From: Streptomyces massasporeus
GTDB taxonomy: Bacteria; Actinomycetota; Actinomycetes; Streptomycetales; Streptomycetaceae
Length of the DNA stretch: 64,000 nt
Assembly: GCF_014648995.1 (NCBI RefSeq)
Contig: NZ_BMSE01000014.1
Location: 1 to 64,000, forward strand
Reading direction: 5' to 3'
The translations under genes were made by a program, and so were the position numbers. Positions 15,878-23,696 of the stretch are shown in pieces (the first letter of the stretch is position 1; each line of letters begins with the position of its first letter). The notes beneath the pieces are model-generated. The model had not been told where the DNA came from and searched no databases. It saw only the letters and a program-made list of their open reading frames with translations.

Positions 15878-17268
15878 TGGCCCGCCGTCTGACGGCCGCC
15901 GCACTGTCGCTGCTGTCCCTGCTCGCGCTCACCTCCTGCACCGGCACGGACGCCCGGGAGCGGCCGCAGGACGCCGACCCGCCCCGGATCGTGGTGGCCA
16001 GCGGCCAGGACGTCACCGGGAAGAACGGCATCCGCCAGCAGCTCATCGACGCCTGGAACGCCAAGGAGGGCGAACACGGCTACCGTGCCCGCCTGGTGGA
16101 ACTCCCCGGCTCCGCCGACCAGCAGCGCAGCCAGCTGCTCGGCGCGCTCCAGTCGGGCGGGGCGGAGTACGACGTGGTGAACCTGGACGTGACCTGGATC
16201 CCGGAGTTCGCCGCCGCCGGCCTGATCCGCCCGCTGACCGGCGCGGCGGTGAAAGCGCCCGGCGACATCATCCGGTCCGTCGACAGCACGTCGTTCTGGG
16301 ACGGAAAGCGGTACGCCGTTCCCTTCAACAGTGATGTGGGCCTGCTGTACTACCGCAAGGACCACCTGCGGAAGGCCGGCACCTACCGGACCGAGTTGGG
16401 CCGCGGCGTCACCTGGGACGTCCTGCGGCAGCTCATCGACGTCGTCAACGACCGTCCGAAGTCCGAGGGGTACGAGGACGGGTGGACCACGCAGCTCGCC
16501 GCCTACGAGGGCCGAACGGTCAACGCGATCGAGGCGTTCGCCTCGGCCGTCCCGGACTTCGCGCTGACCGACCGGGACGGGCGGTACGCCGCCGACGAGG
16601 CGCAGTTGACGGCCGGGGTGGCCGAACTGCGGGAGCGCACGGCGTCGTCGTACATGTCCGGGGAGGCCACCGGGTCCCGCGAGGCCGAGTCGCTCAGCGC
16701 GTTCGCGGAGGGCCGCACGACCTTCCTGCGGCACTGGCCGTACGTCTACCCGGCCCTGTACGAGACGTTCAAGGGGAACCTCGGTGTGACCCGGCTGCCC
16801 GGCAAGGCGGTGCTCGGGGGCCAGAACCTGGCCGTCACCTCCTCCACCTCCGAGCAGCGCGCCGCGAAGGCCGCCGAGCTGATCGCGTTCCTGACCGACC
16901 CGGACAGTGAACGCTGCCTGCTGCGCGCCGGGTTCGCCGCGACCCGCACGTCGGCCTACCGGGCTGCCGGCAGCACCCCGGAGTGCCGGCACGCCGCCGC
17001 GTACTCCGAGAGCGCCTCGGCGTCCCCCACCGGCGAGAGCGCCGAACTCAAGGCACCCGACCGGCTGGCGGGCGGCCTCAGCTACTCCCGGGACATCCTG
17101 CTGCCCGCCCTGAGCGAGGCCGTTCAGCGTCCTCGCACGCCTCTGTACGGCGCCGTCACACAGACCCTCATCACGGAACTGGACGCCCTGTACGTCCCGC
17201 ACTCGGTGGGTGACGTGCAGGTGGCGAAGAATCTTGACGAGGCATTGAGCAAGGTTTTACCCGGTTAA
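15877..17268 (+). CDS. Solute-binding lipoprotein without a transporter, TTA-containing
   Basis: 463 residues of the ABC-type extracellular sugar-binding protein superfamily. The signal MARRLTAAALSLLSLLALTS ends in the lipobox LTSC, so it is anchored outside the membrane. Family features include RIVVASGQDVTG, YDVVNLDVTWIPEFAAAG, RYAVPFNSDVGLLYYRKD and the late LAVTSSTSEQRAAKAAELI. No permease or ATPase gene is nearby; the caspase protein upstream carries a related domain, so a sensing role is more likely than uptake. The ATG at 15877 shares one base with the upstream TGA (ATG at 15874 is also in frame), indicating translational coupling. The third codon from the end (17257-17259) is TTA, and the last dozen codons are unusually AT-rich. 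Confidence 0.85.
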   Translation: MARRLTAAALSLLSLLALTSCTGTDARERPQDADPPRIVVASGQDVTGKNGIRQQLIDAWNAKEGEHGYRARLVELPGSADQQRSQLLGALQSGGAEYDVVNLDVTWIPEFAAAGLIRPLTGAAVKAPGDIIRSVDSTSFWDGKRYAVPFNSDVGLLYYRKDHLRKAGTYRTELGRGVTWDVLRQLIDVVNDRPKSEGYEDGWTTQLAAYEGRTVNAIEAFASAVPDFALTDRDGRYAADEAQLTAGVAELRERTASSYMSGEATGSREAESLSAFAEGRTTFLRHWPYVYPALYETFKGNLGVTRLPGKAVLGGQNLAVTSSTSEQRAAKAAELIAFLTDPDSERCLLRAGFAATRTSAYRAAGSTPECRHAAAYSESASASPTGESAELKAPDRLAGGLSYSRDILLPALSEAVQRPRTPLYGAVTQTLITELDALYVPHSVGDVQVAKNLDEALSKVLPG

Positions 17269-17353
17269 CTCGGTTGGATTTCCTCCCGATGATGTTCACA
17301 ATTCCTCCATTGCGAAGGCCTGCCCCCGTAGGTAACGTCGATTTCGCACTGAC

Positions 17354-17378
17354 CATGCAATTCATGCAACGCATGCAA
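17354..17378 (+). repeat. Three CATGCAA direct repeats
   Basis: CATGCAA occurs at 17354, 17363 and 17372, three perfect copies with a period of 9, in a locally AT-richer stretch before the small secreted protein gene. It may be a regulator site. If translation began at the first ATG the same bases would code for MQFMQRMQL, so a coding origin is possible. Confidence 0.4.
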
Positions 17379-17402
17379 CTCAATAAAACGGGGACGGACT
17401 TC

Positions 17403-17876
17403 GTGAGCGTACGAAGCAAGGGAATTTCTTCTGTCATCGCCTTCGCCATGACCGGCGCGCTGTGCGGTGTCGGAGCACAGGCCGCACAGGCGGCTCCGGC
17501 GCAGCCGGAACTGCGCGCCGGAGCGGACGAGATCTGCGCGGTCCTGGGGATCGGCAGCGGCGCGGCGGGCCTGACCAAGGCCCTGGCCAAGGGCGCCTCG
17601 TGGGTGGGGATCGGCGCCAGCATCGGGTGCTACGCCTACACGAAGGCGAAGGAGGCCACGCCTGCGGAAAAGCGGGCCGCCATGATCGCGTCGTACAAGA
17701 AGTACCAGGCCATGAGTGACATCAAGAAGCTCGATGCGCTCGGCTACTACTGCCGGAAGGAAAGCGGCGGCGGCGGGGGAACCGATGTCGCCCCAGCCGA
17801 CGCGTCGGTGAAGGTGGGATGGCGCGACATCAAGATGAAGGGCGTGACCTACAAGTGCACGGCCAACAGGGACTGA
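17403..17876 (+). CDS. Small secreted cysteine-containing protein
   Basis: 157 residues from the GTG at 17403. A signal peptide (VIAFAMTGALCGVGAQAAQA) is followed by a mature part of about 125 residues. It has four cysteines, in DEICAV, IGCYAY, YYCRKE and YKCTA, suggesting two disulfides. The centre is hydrophobic and Gly/Ala-rich (VLGIGSGAAGLTKALAKGASWVGIGASIGC), the C-terminus basic. I do not recognise a family. GGGGACGG precedes the GTG; in-frame ATGs at 17355, 17364 and 17373 are alternatives. It begins 135 bases after the caspase-locus lipoprotein, with no obvious terminator between, so it may belong to that locus. Confidence 0.6.
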   Translation: MSVRSKGISSVIAFAMTGALCGVGAQAAQAAPAQPELRAGADEICAVLGIGSGAAGLTKALAKGASWVGIGASIGCYAYTKAKEATPAEKRAAMIASYKKYQAMSDIKKLDALGYYCRKESGGGGGTDVAPADASVKVGWRDIKMKGVTYKCTANRD

Positions 17877-18070
17877 CCGGCCGCCGCGGCCCGGGCCATG
17901 GAGAACGACTGCTGTTCTCCGTGGCGCTGGTCGCGGTGAGTCTGCTGTGGATCACCCAGGACATGGCGACGTGGGCGACGGTGGTGTGCGCGGCAGGCGC
18001 CGCCGTCGGCGCAGCTGGAATTCTCTACTTCGGGTGGCGCTGTATTCGCTCTCGCGGGAATGTGCGCTAA
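17819..18070 (+). CDS. Small two-helix membrane protein (start uncertain)
   Basis: The frame encodes up to 83 residues with two likely membrane helices, LLFSVALVAVSLLWI and ATWATVVCAAGAAVGAAGILYFGW, and a basic tail RCIRSRGNVR. The ATG at 17819 lies inside the preceding gene. A GTG at 17921 would give a 49-residue protein but has no clear ribosome site. The helices look real, but the gene call is tentative and no function is known. Confidence 0.4.
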   Translation: MARHQDEGRDLQVHGQQGLTGRRGPGHGERLLFSVALVAVSLLWITQDMATWATVVCAAGAAVGAAGILYFGWRCIRSRGNVR

Positions 18071-18450
18071 CCGAATTCTTTGAGCGCGTCACATTCGAAC
18101 CAGACGGTCTTCCCGGGCCGGTGGGGGAGCGGATCCCACCCCCACCGGCCCGTGACGGCGTCGACGATCAGCACGCCGCGCCCTTCCTCGGCGAGTTCGT
18201 CCACCGCTGTGGACAGCGGCGGTCGCGGGCACGTGTCCGTGACCTCCACGCGCAGTCCCCGCCCGTCCGGCCGCCGCAGCACCAGCACCGCGGCGCGCCG
18301 GTCGGGCGTATGGCGTACGACGTTCGCGACCAGCTCGGTGAGGGCGAGCGAGGCGGAGTCGCACAGTTCGGGCATCTCCCAGGCGGCGAGATACGCCCTG
18401 AGGATGCGACGCAGGTGCCGCCGTGGATCGTGAACGACACCGGCCCTCAC
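18067..18450 (-). CDS. Anti-sigma-type histidine-kinase-like ATPase domain protein
   Basis: About 127 residues forming a compact HATPase_c_2 domain like those of RsbW-type serine kinases, very common in Streptomyces. Visible are SLALTELVANVVRHTPDRRA (N-box), RVEVTDTC (G1-like), EEGRGVLIVDAV (G2) and GKTVWFEC at the end. Such proteins usually bind or phosphorylate anti-sigma or anti-anti-sigma partners. The GTG at 18450 is taken as start because residues before it belong to an unrelated RHS relic that is fused in the same open frame up to 18960. The natural N-terminus may have been lost in that joining, so function is uncertain. Confidence 0.65.
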   Translation of the reverse strand: MRAGVVHDPRRHLRRILRAYLAAWEMPELCDSASLALTELVANVVRHTPDRRAAVLVLRRPDGRGLRVEVTDTCPRPPLSTAVDELAEEGRGVLIVDAVTGRWGWDPLPHRPGKTVWFECDALKEFG

Positions 18451-18489
18451 CCGAGCCTTCGCGCATGCTGCACTGGGTTCTCGGTCAGC

Positions 18490-18795
18490 GTCCTGGGTTT
18501 GCTCGGTCTTGGTGACCACCGCCCCGGCTTTCGTGGAGGTGACGGACGTCAGCCGAGCGGCGGCGTCGTAGGCCCGGTCCTCGATCAGGGGGTTGGGCAG
18601 TGTGCTGCGGGTGAGGTTCGCCTCCGCGTCGTACGTGTAGCTGGTGGTCTTCGAGTCGGCGACCATGGTGGCCGTACGGCCGTCGGCGTCGTAGGTGTAG
18701 GCGAAGCCGCGGGTCTTGGTGAGGCGCCCGGCGTTGTCGTAGACGAAGTCCTCGTCGACGACGCCGTTGTTGCGCAGAGTCAACTGTCGGGCGAA
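18490..18795 (-). pseudogene. RHS/YD-repeat protein relic
   Basis: About 100 residues of clear YD repeats: FVYDNAGRLTKT, YTYDADGRTATM, YTYDAEANLTRS and RAYDAAARLTSV. YD/RHS proteins are huge secreted or polymorphic-toxin proteins, so this is a fragment. It runs without a stop into the ATPase domain gene, and its upstream part is missing. Signs of rearrangement on both sides suggest a decayed toxin or wall protein gene. Confidence 0.7.
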
Positions 18796-18999
18796 GTGAA
18801 CCCCAACCCGATCGTCAGTGGTGCAGGCCGCCGTGCATCCACCCGCCCACCCGAAAGGTCGGCTGGATCTGGTCCAAGATCCCTCACACCGACATGCTCG
18901 AGACAACACGCCCGAATGGGCCTCCAAGATTGCCCGTGCAGGCTTGAGCACTCCACTCACACACGGATGAACAACGTATTTCGGGCTATGCCCCAGTGC

Positions 19000-19152
19000 T
19001 CAGCGGGAGTCGGCGACCGTTCGCGGCCCGGCCTGTGGTGTCTCCGCCCTCGCCGGGCCCGCGTTCGCCGCGAGCAGTAGGGTCGCCACGGCGACGAGCG
19101 CTGCGGTGAAGCCTCGGGCGTACCGCTCGGCGGTGCGTGTGCGTTCGAGCAC
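19000..19152 (-). CDS. Signal-peptide-like small ORF, possibly the head of the decayed RHS gene
   Basis: The GTG at 19152, preceded by GAGGT, opens a 50-residue frame: basic head VLERTRTAERYARG, hydrophobic FTAALVAVATLLLAA, then a possible cleavage region ANAGPARAETP and a short tail. This looks like an export signal. Because an RHS relic follows on the same strand 200 bases later, it may be the remaining N-terminus of that gene rather than an independent peptide. Confidence 0.4.
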   Translation of the reverse strand: MLERTRTAERYARGFTAALVAVATLLLAANAGPARAETPQAGPRTVADSR

Positions 19153-19191
19153 GGCGACCTCGCAACTGGGGCGGCGACTTACGGCGGCAAC

Positions 19192-19224
19192 GTGTTAAGC
19201 ACGTTCGACAATGCGGCTTAACAC
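19192..19224 (+). promoter_or_regulatory. Inverted repeat operator before the HTH-TPR gene
   Basis: GTGTTAAGC (19192-19200) and GCTTAACAC (19216-19224) form a perfect 9-base inverted repeat with a 15-base spacer, in an AT-rich patch 58 bases before the regulator gene. Another TTAAC follows at 19231. Probably an operator or promoter region, perhaps for autoregulation. Confidence 0.55.
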
Positions 19225-19281
19225 TCCGTTTAACCTAGGGGCAGCACCGGCCGAACGGCAAGAGGCACAGGGGGAGTTGGC

Positions 19282-20625
19282 GTGGGGGAGCGTGATGATC
19301 CGGGGACCATCGGCCGCCGGGTGCAGCGGTTGCGTGTGGAACGCGGACTGACGCAGCGGCAGTTGGCTGAACCCGTGTACACACCGGCCTACATCTCCAC
19401 CCTGGAGTCCGGCCGGGTGCGCCCCTCGGACGACGCCCTGCGGCATCTCGCGGAGCGCCTCGGCGTCGCCTTCGACGAGCTCGCCGGCGGGCACTCCGCC
19501 CGGCTCGTCACCGGACTGCGGCTGCGGCTGACCGAGGCCCGGCGCACCCTCGCCGTCGGCGAGGCCGAGGCGGCGGCCGAGCAGTACGCCGAGCTGCTCG
19601 GCGAGGCCGAGGCGAACCACCTGGCCGCGGAGCAGTCCGCCGCGCTGCTCGGGCTCGGCGAGTGCGCCCTGGAGACGGGCGAGCTCGTGGCCGGCCGGCA
19701 GTACTTCGAGCGGGCCGAGGAATGTCTGGCCGGCGCCCCGCTGCCCGCCCGCGTCCCGGCCCTGCGCGGCCGGGCCGTGGCCCACTACCTCGCCGGTGAA
19801 CTCCGCTACGCCGTCTATCTGTTGGAGACCACCCTCGACGAACTCAACCGCGGCGGCCTGCACGACCCGGACGCCCTTCTCCTGCTCTACGCCAGCGCCA
19901 TCGGCCCCTACATGGACATGGGCGCGCACGCCCGGGCCGCCCAGGCCGCCGAGTTCGCCCTGGCCCTCGCCCCCCGGTCCGACGACCCCGCCCTGGTCGC
20001 CCGCATGCACCGGTCCGTCGCCCGCACCCTGGTCGCCGAGGGCCGTCTCGCCGAGGCCGACGCCTCCCTGGCCAAGGCCGCCGAGCTGTACCGGACCCTG
20101 CAGATCCGCACCGAGCTCGCCAACTGCCACTGGATGCGCGGCTACGTCTACGCCCAGGACGGCCGGCTGGAACGCGCCGAGGAGGAACTGCGGCAGGCCC
20201 TCGGCATGCTGTCGGCCAGACGCGCCGCGCTCTACAGCAGCCAGGTCGCCGTGGAGCTGGCCGACGTGCTGCACCGGCGCGGCCGGTCCGACGAGGCGGC
20301 GGCCCTGCTGCACGACGTCCTCGGGCACCTGTCCCCCGAACGCGGCGCCGTCCACTCCGCCGCCGCGCACCGCCTGCTCGGCATCATCGCCGAGGACGCC
20401 CAGCGCACGGAGGACGCCGAGGAGCACTACGTCCGCGCCCTGAGCCTGCTGGAACGGGCGGGCGCCGCCGGTGACCTGGCCGATCTGTGCCGGCTGCTGG
20501 GGGACCTGCTGCGGCGCACCGGGCGGGTGGAGGCGGCCCTGGACGCCTACCGGACGGGCCTCGGGCACCGCACGGCCCCCGGCACCACCACCCTCGGGCC
20601 CGCGCCCGCACAGCCGCCGCTGTGA
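19282..20625 (+). CDS. XRE-type HTH regulator with TPR repeats
   Basis: 447 residues. Residues 8-70 form an XRE helix-turn-helix (TIGRRVQRLRVERGLTQRQL, YISTLESGRVRPSDDALRHL). The rest is a series of helical pairs typical of tetratricopeptide repeats (EAAAEQYAELLGEAEANHLA, ECALETGELVAGRQYFERAE, EEHYVRALSLLERAGAAGDL). The layout recalls peptide-responsive or AfsR-like TPR regulators, and secreted peptide signals are one possible ligand, but nothing here identifies it. GGGGGAG stands 6 bases before the GTG. A 9-base inverted repeat upstream may be its own operator. Confidence 0.85.
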   Translation: MGERDDPGTIGRRVQRLRVERGLTQRQLAEPVYTPAYISTLESGRVRPSDDALRHLAERLGVAFDELAGGHSARLVTGLRLRLTEARRTLAVGEAEAAAEQYAELLGEAEANHLAAEQSAALLGLGECALETGELVAGRQYFERAEECLAGAPLPARVPALRGRAVAHYLAGELRYAVYLLETTLDELNRGGLHDPDALLLLYASAIGPYMDMGAHARAAQAAEFALALAPRSDDPALVARMHRSVARTLVAEGRLAEADASLAKAAELYRTLQIRTELANCHWMRGYVYAQDGRLERAEEELRQALGMLSARRAALYSSQVAVELADVLHRRGRSDEAAALLHDVLGHLSPERGAVHSAAAHRLLGIIAEDAQRTEDAEEHYVRALSLLERAGAAGDLADLCRLLGDLLRRTGRVEAALDAYRTGLGHRTAPGTTTLGPAPAQPPL

Positions 20626-20658
20626 GAAAGCCGCCCGCACAGCCCCCGCTGTGAGAAA
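20603..20658 (+). repeat. Two tandem 27-base units with small hairpins at the 3' end of the HTH-TPR gene
   Basis: The unit at 20603-20629 recurs at 20632-20658 with one mismatch; both contain CACAGC/GCTGTG hairpins, and the first includes the stop codon of the regulator gene. It may act in termination. Confidence 0.6.
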
Positions 20659-20703
20659 CCAGGGCCCTCGCACAGCCGTGCGGGTTAGCCTCCCACCCGG
20701 GAT

Positions 20704-21732
20704 GTGAACGACCGGGGCGGGCGCGTGGAGAACCAACGGACGGTGGCCGACGGCATACGGCTGGGCCTGCGGGCCCTGGTCCACGCCGTCCTCGGCGGTG
20801 CCGCGCTGCTCGCCATCGCGACGGTGGCGTCGGTGCTCGGGCCCATGCTGGCGCTCGACCTCTACACCCCGCCCGTCGCGGCCTGGTGGACGGTGTTCAC
20901 CGCGATCACCGTCCAGGGTGTGCCGTTCCTGCTGCTGGGCACGCTCGTGTCGGCGGCGATCGGGGCGTTCGTGCCCGAGCGGGTCTTCCAGCGGGTGCTG
21001 CCCCGCCGCACGGCGCTCGCCGTACCGGTCGCGGGGGCTGCCGGGGTCGTGCTGCCCGGCTGCGAGTGCGCGTCCGTGCCGGTGGCGGGAAGCCTGATGC
21101 GGCGGGGCGTCGCACCGGCGGCCGCGCTGGCCTTCCTGCTGTCGGCGCCCGCGATCAACCCCGTCGTGCTCGTGGCGACCTCGATCGCCTTCCCCGGGCA
21201 GCCGGAGATGGTCCTCGGCCGCCTGGTCGCCTCGCTCGCCACGGCCGTGGTGATGGGCTGGCTGTGGGCGCGGTTCGGGCGGGAGGAGTGGCTGCGGCTG
21301 CCGAAGCGCGGCGGCGGGCAGGCCCCGGGCGGCGGCCCGCGCGCCTTCGTCTCCGGGCTCCAGCACGACTTCCTGCACGCGGGCGGTTTCCTGGTGCTCG
21401 GGGCGGCCGCCGCCGCGACGTTCGACATCGTCGTGCCGCGCTCGCTGCTGGAGGTGTTCACCGGGTCGGCCTGGCTGTCGGTGCTGCTGCTCGCGGTGCT
21501 GGCGGTCGTGCTGTGCGTGTGCAGCGAGGCCGACGCGTTCGTGGCCGCATCGCTGAGCGGCTTCTCCCCGACCGCGCGGCTGGCCTTCATGGTGATCGGG
21601 CCGATGGTCGACCTGAAGCTCATCGCGCTCCAGACGGGCACGTTCGGCAGGGACTTCGCGGTGCGGTTCTCGGCGGCGACGTGGGTGGTGGCCGTGACGA
21701 GCAGCGTCCTGGTCGGGTGGTGGCTGCTGTGA
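20704..21732 (+). CDS. Permease of the DUF318/ArsP_1 family
   Basis: 342 residues with eight or so membrane helices in two related halves. Each half has a Cys motif: PGCECASVPVAGSLMRRG in the first and VLCVCSEADAFVAA in the second. This is the DUF318 permease family, whose better-known members export organoarsenicals. The partner gene (TIGR03943) overlaps by four bases, and this pair is widespread and often thought to handle metals such as zinc. The GTG at 20704 and a GTG at 20725 are both possible starts; neither has a strong ribosome site. Confidence 0.85.
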   Translation: MNDRGGRVENQRTVADGIRLGLRALVHAVLGGAALLAIATVASVLGPMLALDLYTPPVAAWWTVFTAITVQGVPFLLLGTLVSAAIGAFVPERVFQRVLPRRTALAVPVAGAAGVVLPGCECASVPVAGSLMRRGVAPAAALAFLLSAPAINPVVLVATSIAFPGQPEMVLGRLVASLATAVVMGWLWARFGREEWLRLPKRGGGQAPGGGPRAFVSGLQHDFLHAGGFLVLGAAAAATFDIVVPRSLLEVFTGSAWLSVLLLAVLAVVLCVCSEADAFVAASLSGFSPTARLAFMVIGPMVDLKLIALQTGTFGRDFAVRFSAATWVVAVTSSVLVGWWLL

Positions 21733-22526
21733 GGCGCTACGGACCGGCCGTCCTGCTCGCGCTCGTCGGCGCGGCGATCCTGCGGGTGTCGCTCTTCAGC
21801 GAGCTGTACCTCCGGTACGTACAGGCGGGGCTACGGCCGTACCTGGTGGTGTCGGGGGCGGCGCTGGTGCTGTTGGCGGTGGCGGTGGCGGTGGCGGGGG
21901 TGGCACGCGGGGCGGCTGTTCACGAGGCCGAGGGCCACGAAGGCGGTGACGGTGACGGCGGCGGTGACGGTCACGAGGGCGCTGGAGATCACGCAGGGCA
22001 CAGCCACAGCGACACCCACAGCCACGGCCCCGCCGGACCCCGCGTCGCATGGTTTCTCACCCTCCCCGCCCTCGCCCTCCTCCTCTTCCCGCCGCCCGCC
22101 CTCGGCTCCTACAGCGCGGAGCGCGAGGCGGCCCAGCGTGCCGCGCAGGGCGTCGGCACCTTCCCGGACCTGCCGTCCGGGAACCCGGTCGACCTCACTC
22201 TCGGGGAGTTCGGCTCCCGGGCGGTCTACGACAGCGGCCGTTCCCTGAAGGGCCGTACGGTCCGGCTCACCGGCTTCGTCACCCGTGACGGCGATGGCAC
22301 CTGGTACGTCACCCGCCTCCTCGTCTCCTGCTGCGCCGCCGATGCCACGACCGCCAAGGCAGAGGTGCGCGGTGTGGAGGCGCCGCCGGTCGACACCTGG
22401 GTGACGGTCACCGGCACGTGGCACCCCGAGGGCGAGCTGGGCTCGACCGAAGCCTGGCCACCGGTCGTCGACGTGACGTCCCTGCGGCGGGTGCGGCAGC
22501 CGGACAACCCGTACGAGAAGCGCTGA
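21729..22526 (+). CDS. TIGR03943 family protein with His-rich metal-binding loop
   Basis: 265 residues. Two or three N-terminal helices (YGPAVLLALVGAAILRVSLF, VSGAALVLLAVAVAVAGVA) are followed by a His/Gly/Asp-rich loop (residues about 65-100, with HEAEGHEGG and HAGHSHSDTHSHG), another helix (WFLTLPALALLLF), and an extracytoplasmic domain ending in the family block RLTGFVTRDGDGTWYVTRL, LVSCCAADA and WVTVTGTW. The His-rich loop points to binding of zinc, nickel or a similar metal. Start and stop overlap with the permease gene (GTGA), so the two are translated together. I did not see a Zur box upstream. Confidence 0.85.
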   Translation: MRRYGPAVLLALVGAAILRVSLFSELYLRYVQAGLRPYLVVSGAALVLLAVAVAVAGVARGAAVHEAEGHEGGDGDGGGDGHEGAGDHAGHSHSDTHSHGPAGPRVAWFLTLPALALLLFPPPALGSYSAEREAAQRAAQGVGTFPDLPSGNPVDLTLGEFGSRAVYDSGRSLKGRTVRLTGFVTRDGDGTWYVTRLLVSCCAADATTAKAEVRGVEAPPVDTWVTVTGTWHPEGELGSTEAWPPVVDVTSLRRVRQPDNPYEKR

Positions 22527-22737
22527 GGCCCGGTTCCGCACGGTGACGCCCCGCCCGGTGTTTTGCCCCACTCGCAACGGGTAGTCGGGGCACGGTTCCG
22601 GGAGGGCTCGGATTGATCCGGGCGGGTGCCGGGCCCGGTGCCGGGCGGGCACCGGGCCCGGGTGCGGTCGTGTGCCGTGGTCGCGTGCTGCGGTGGCTTG
22701 CTGAGGTCGGCCGCGGTGAACGAAGGAGGCGGTGGTC

Positions 22738-23538
22738 GTGCGGCCCAGGGACGATCCCCGAGGCGCCTCCGAAGGCGACGACGGCGACGGCGCCCGGGGC
22801 CACGGCCGCACCAGGGGTGGTGGCCCGGACCCGGACGGAGCCCGGGCCGCCGACGTGATCGCCAGAGGCGTGCGGGGCGCCGAGCCCGGAGAGGTTCCGG
22901 GGCGGCTGTGCGAGGTGGCGGTGGAACTGCTGCCGGTGATCGGCGCGAGCGTGTCGCTGCGCAGCCAGGGCATGCCCGTGCAGCTGAGCGCGAGCAGCCC
23001 GCAGGCCGCGCACCTGTCGCAGATCCAGGCGACACTGGGCGACGGCCCCTGCCAGAGCGCCGTGGAGGACGGCGCGCCCGTGCTCGCCTGCGACCTGACC
23101 ACCGGCCGCGACGCGGGACGCTGGCCGGTCTTCGCCCAGCAGGCGACGGAGGCCGGGGTGCGGGCCGTGTACGCGGTTCCGTTGGGCAGCGGCGCGGCGT
23201 GCGTCGGCACGCTCGACCTGTACCGCGACCGTCCCGGCGCTCTCACCGATCGCCAGCTCCACGTGGCCCGGATCGTGGCCGGCGTGATGACCGTGGCCCT
23301 GATGGCACTCCCGCACGGCGACGAGCCGGAGACGCGGGACGGGGAGGACGACTGGCTGAGCGGCCTGGCCTCCGACCACGACGAGGTCTACCAGGCCGTC
23401 GGCATGATCATGGCGCAGCTCGGCGTGGCCGCGGACGACGCGCTGGCGCGGCTGCGGGCGGACGCCTTCGCGCGCGGGCGTACGGCCCTGGAGGTGGCCC
23501 GAGACGTGATCGCCCACCGCACGCGCTTCGACCGCTGA
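22738..23538 (+). CDS. GAF-ANTAR regulatory protein
   Basis: 266 residues. A disordered Asp/Gly/Arg head (1-45) precedes a GAF sensor domain (about 50-190; VELLPVIGASVSLRSQGMP, LGDGPCQSAVEDGAPV, VYAVPLGSGAACVGTLDLYR). A C-terminal ANTAR RNA-binding domain follows (about 215-262; DEVYQAVGMIMAQLGV, ALARLRADAFARGRTALEVA). ANTAR proteins bind paired RNA hairpins to prevent transcription termination; the GAF ligand is unknown. AAGGAGG lies 8 bases before the GTG at 22738, better spaced than the GTG at 22732. Confidence 0.88.
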   Translation: MRPRDDPRGASEGDDGDGARGHGRTRGGGPDPDGARAADVIARGVRGAEPGEVPGRLCEVAVELLPVIGASVSLRSQGMPVQLSASSPQAAHLSQIQATLGDGPCQSAVEDGAPVLACDLTTGRDAGRWPVFAQQATEAGVRAVYAVPLGSGAACVGTLDLYRDRPGALTDRQLHVARIVAGVMTVALMALPHGDEPETRDGEDDWLSGLASDHDEVYQAVGMIMAQLGVAADDALARLRADAFARGRTALEVARDVIAHRTRFDR

Positions 23539-23696
23539 CCGCTGGCCGCTGGCCCGCTGATCGGCGCCGACGCGGTGGACGAGGCCGACCCGCTCGGTGA
23601 GCGCCGCAACTCCGGGCACCACCGCGCTCGTGACTGCCGGCGGACCGAGGCCCAGCCGGCGGGAAGTGGGCGCGGGGCGGCCAAAACGCCGGCAGC

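Noticed and set aside
15877..17268. ABC sugar uptake operon
   Set aside because: Only the binding protein is present; no permease or ATPase gene lies nearby, and it is coupled to the caspase gene.
18067..18960. Single 297-residue protein
   Set aside because: Its N-terminal part is an RHS fragment unrelated to the ATPase domain; treated as relic plus gene, although the fusion may be expressed.
20626..20703. Zur box before the permease pair
   Set aside because: Looked for a TCATTTTCA-like palindrome and saw none; only tandem hairpin repeats are there.
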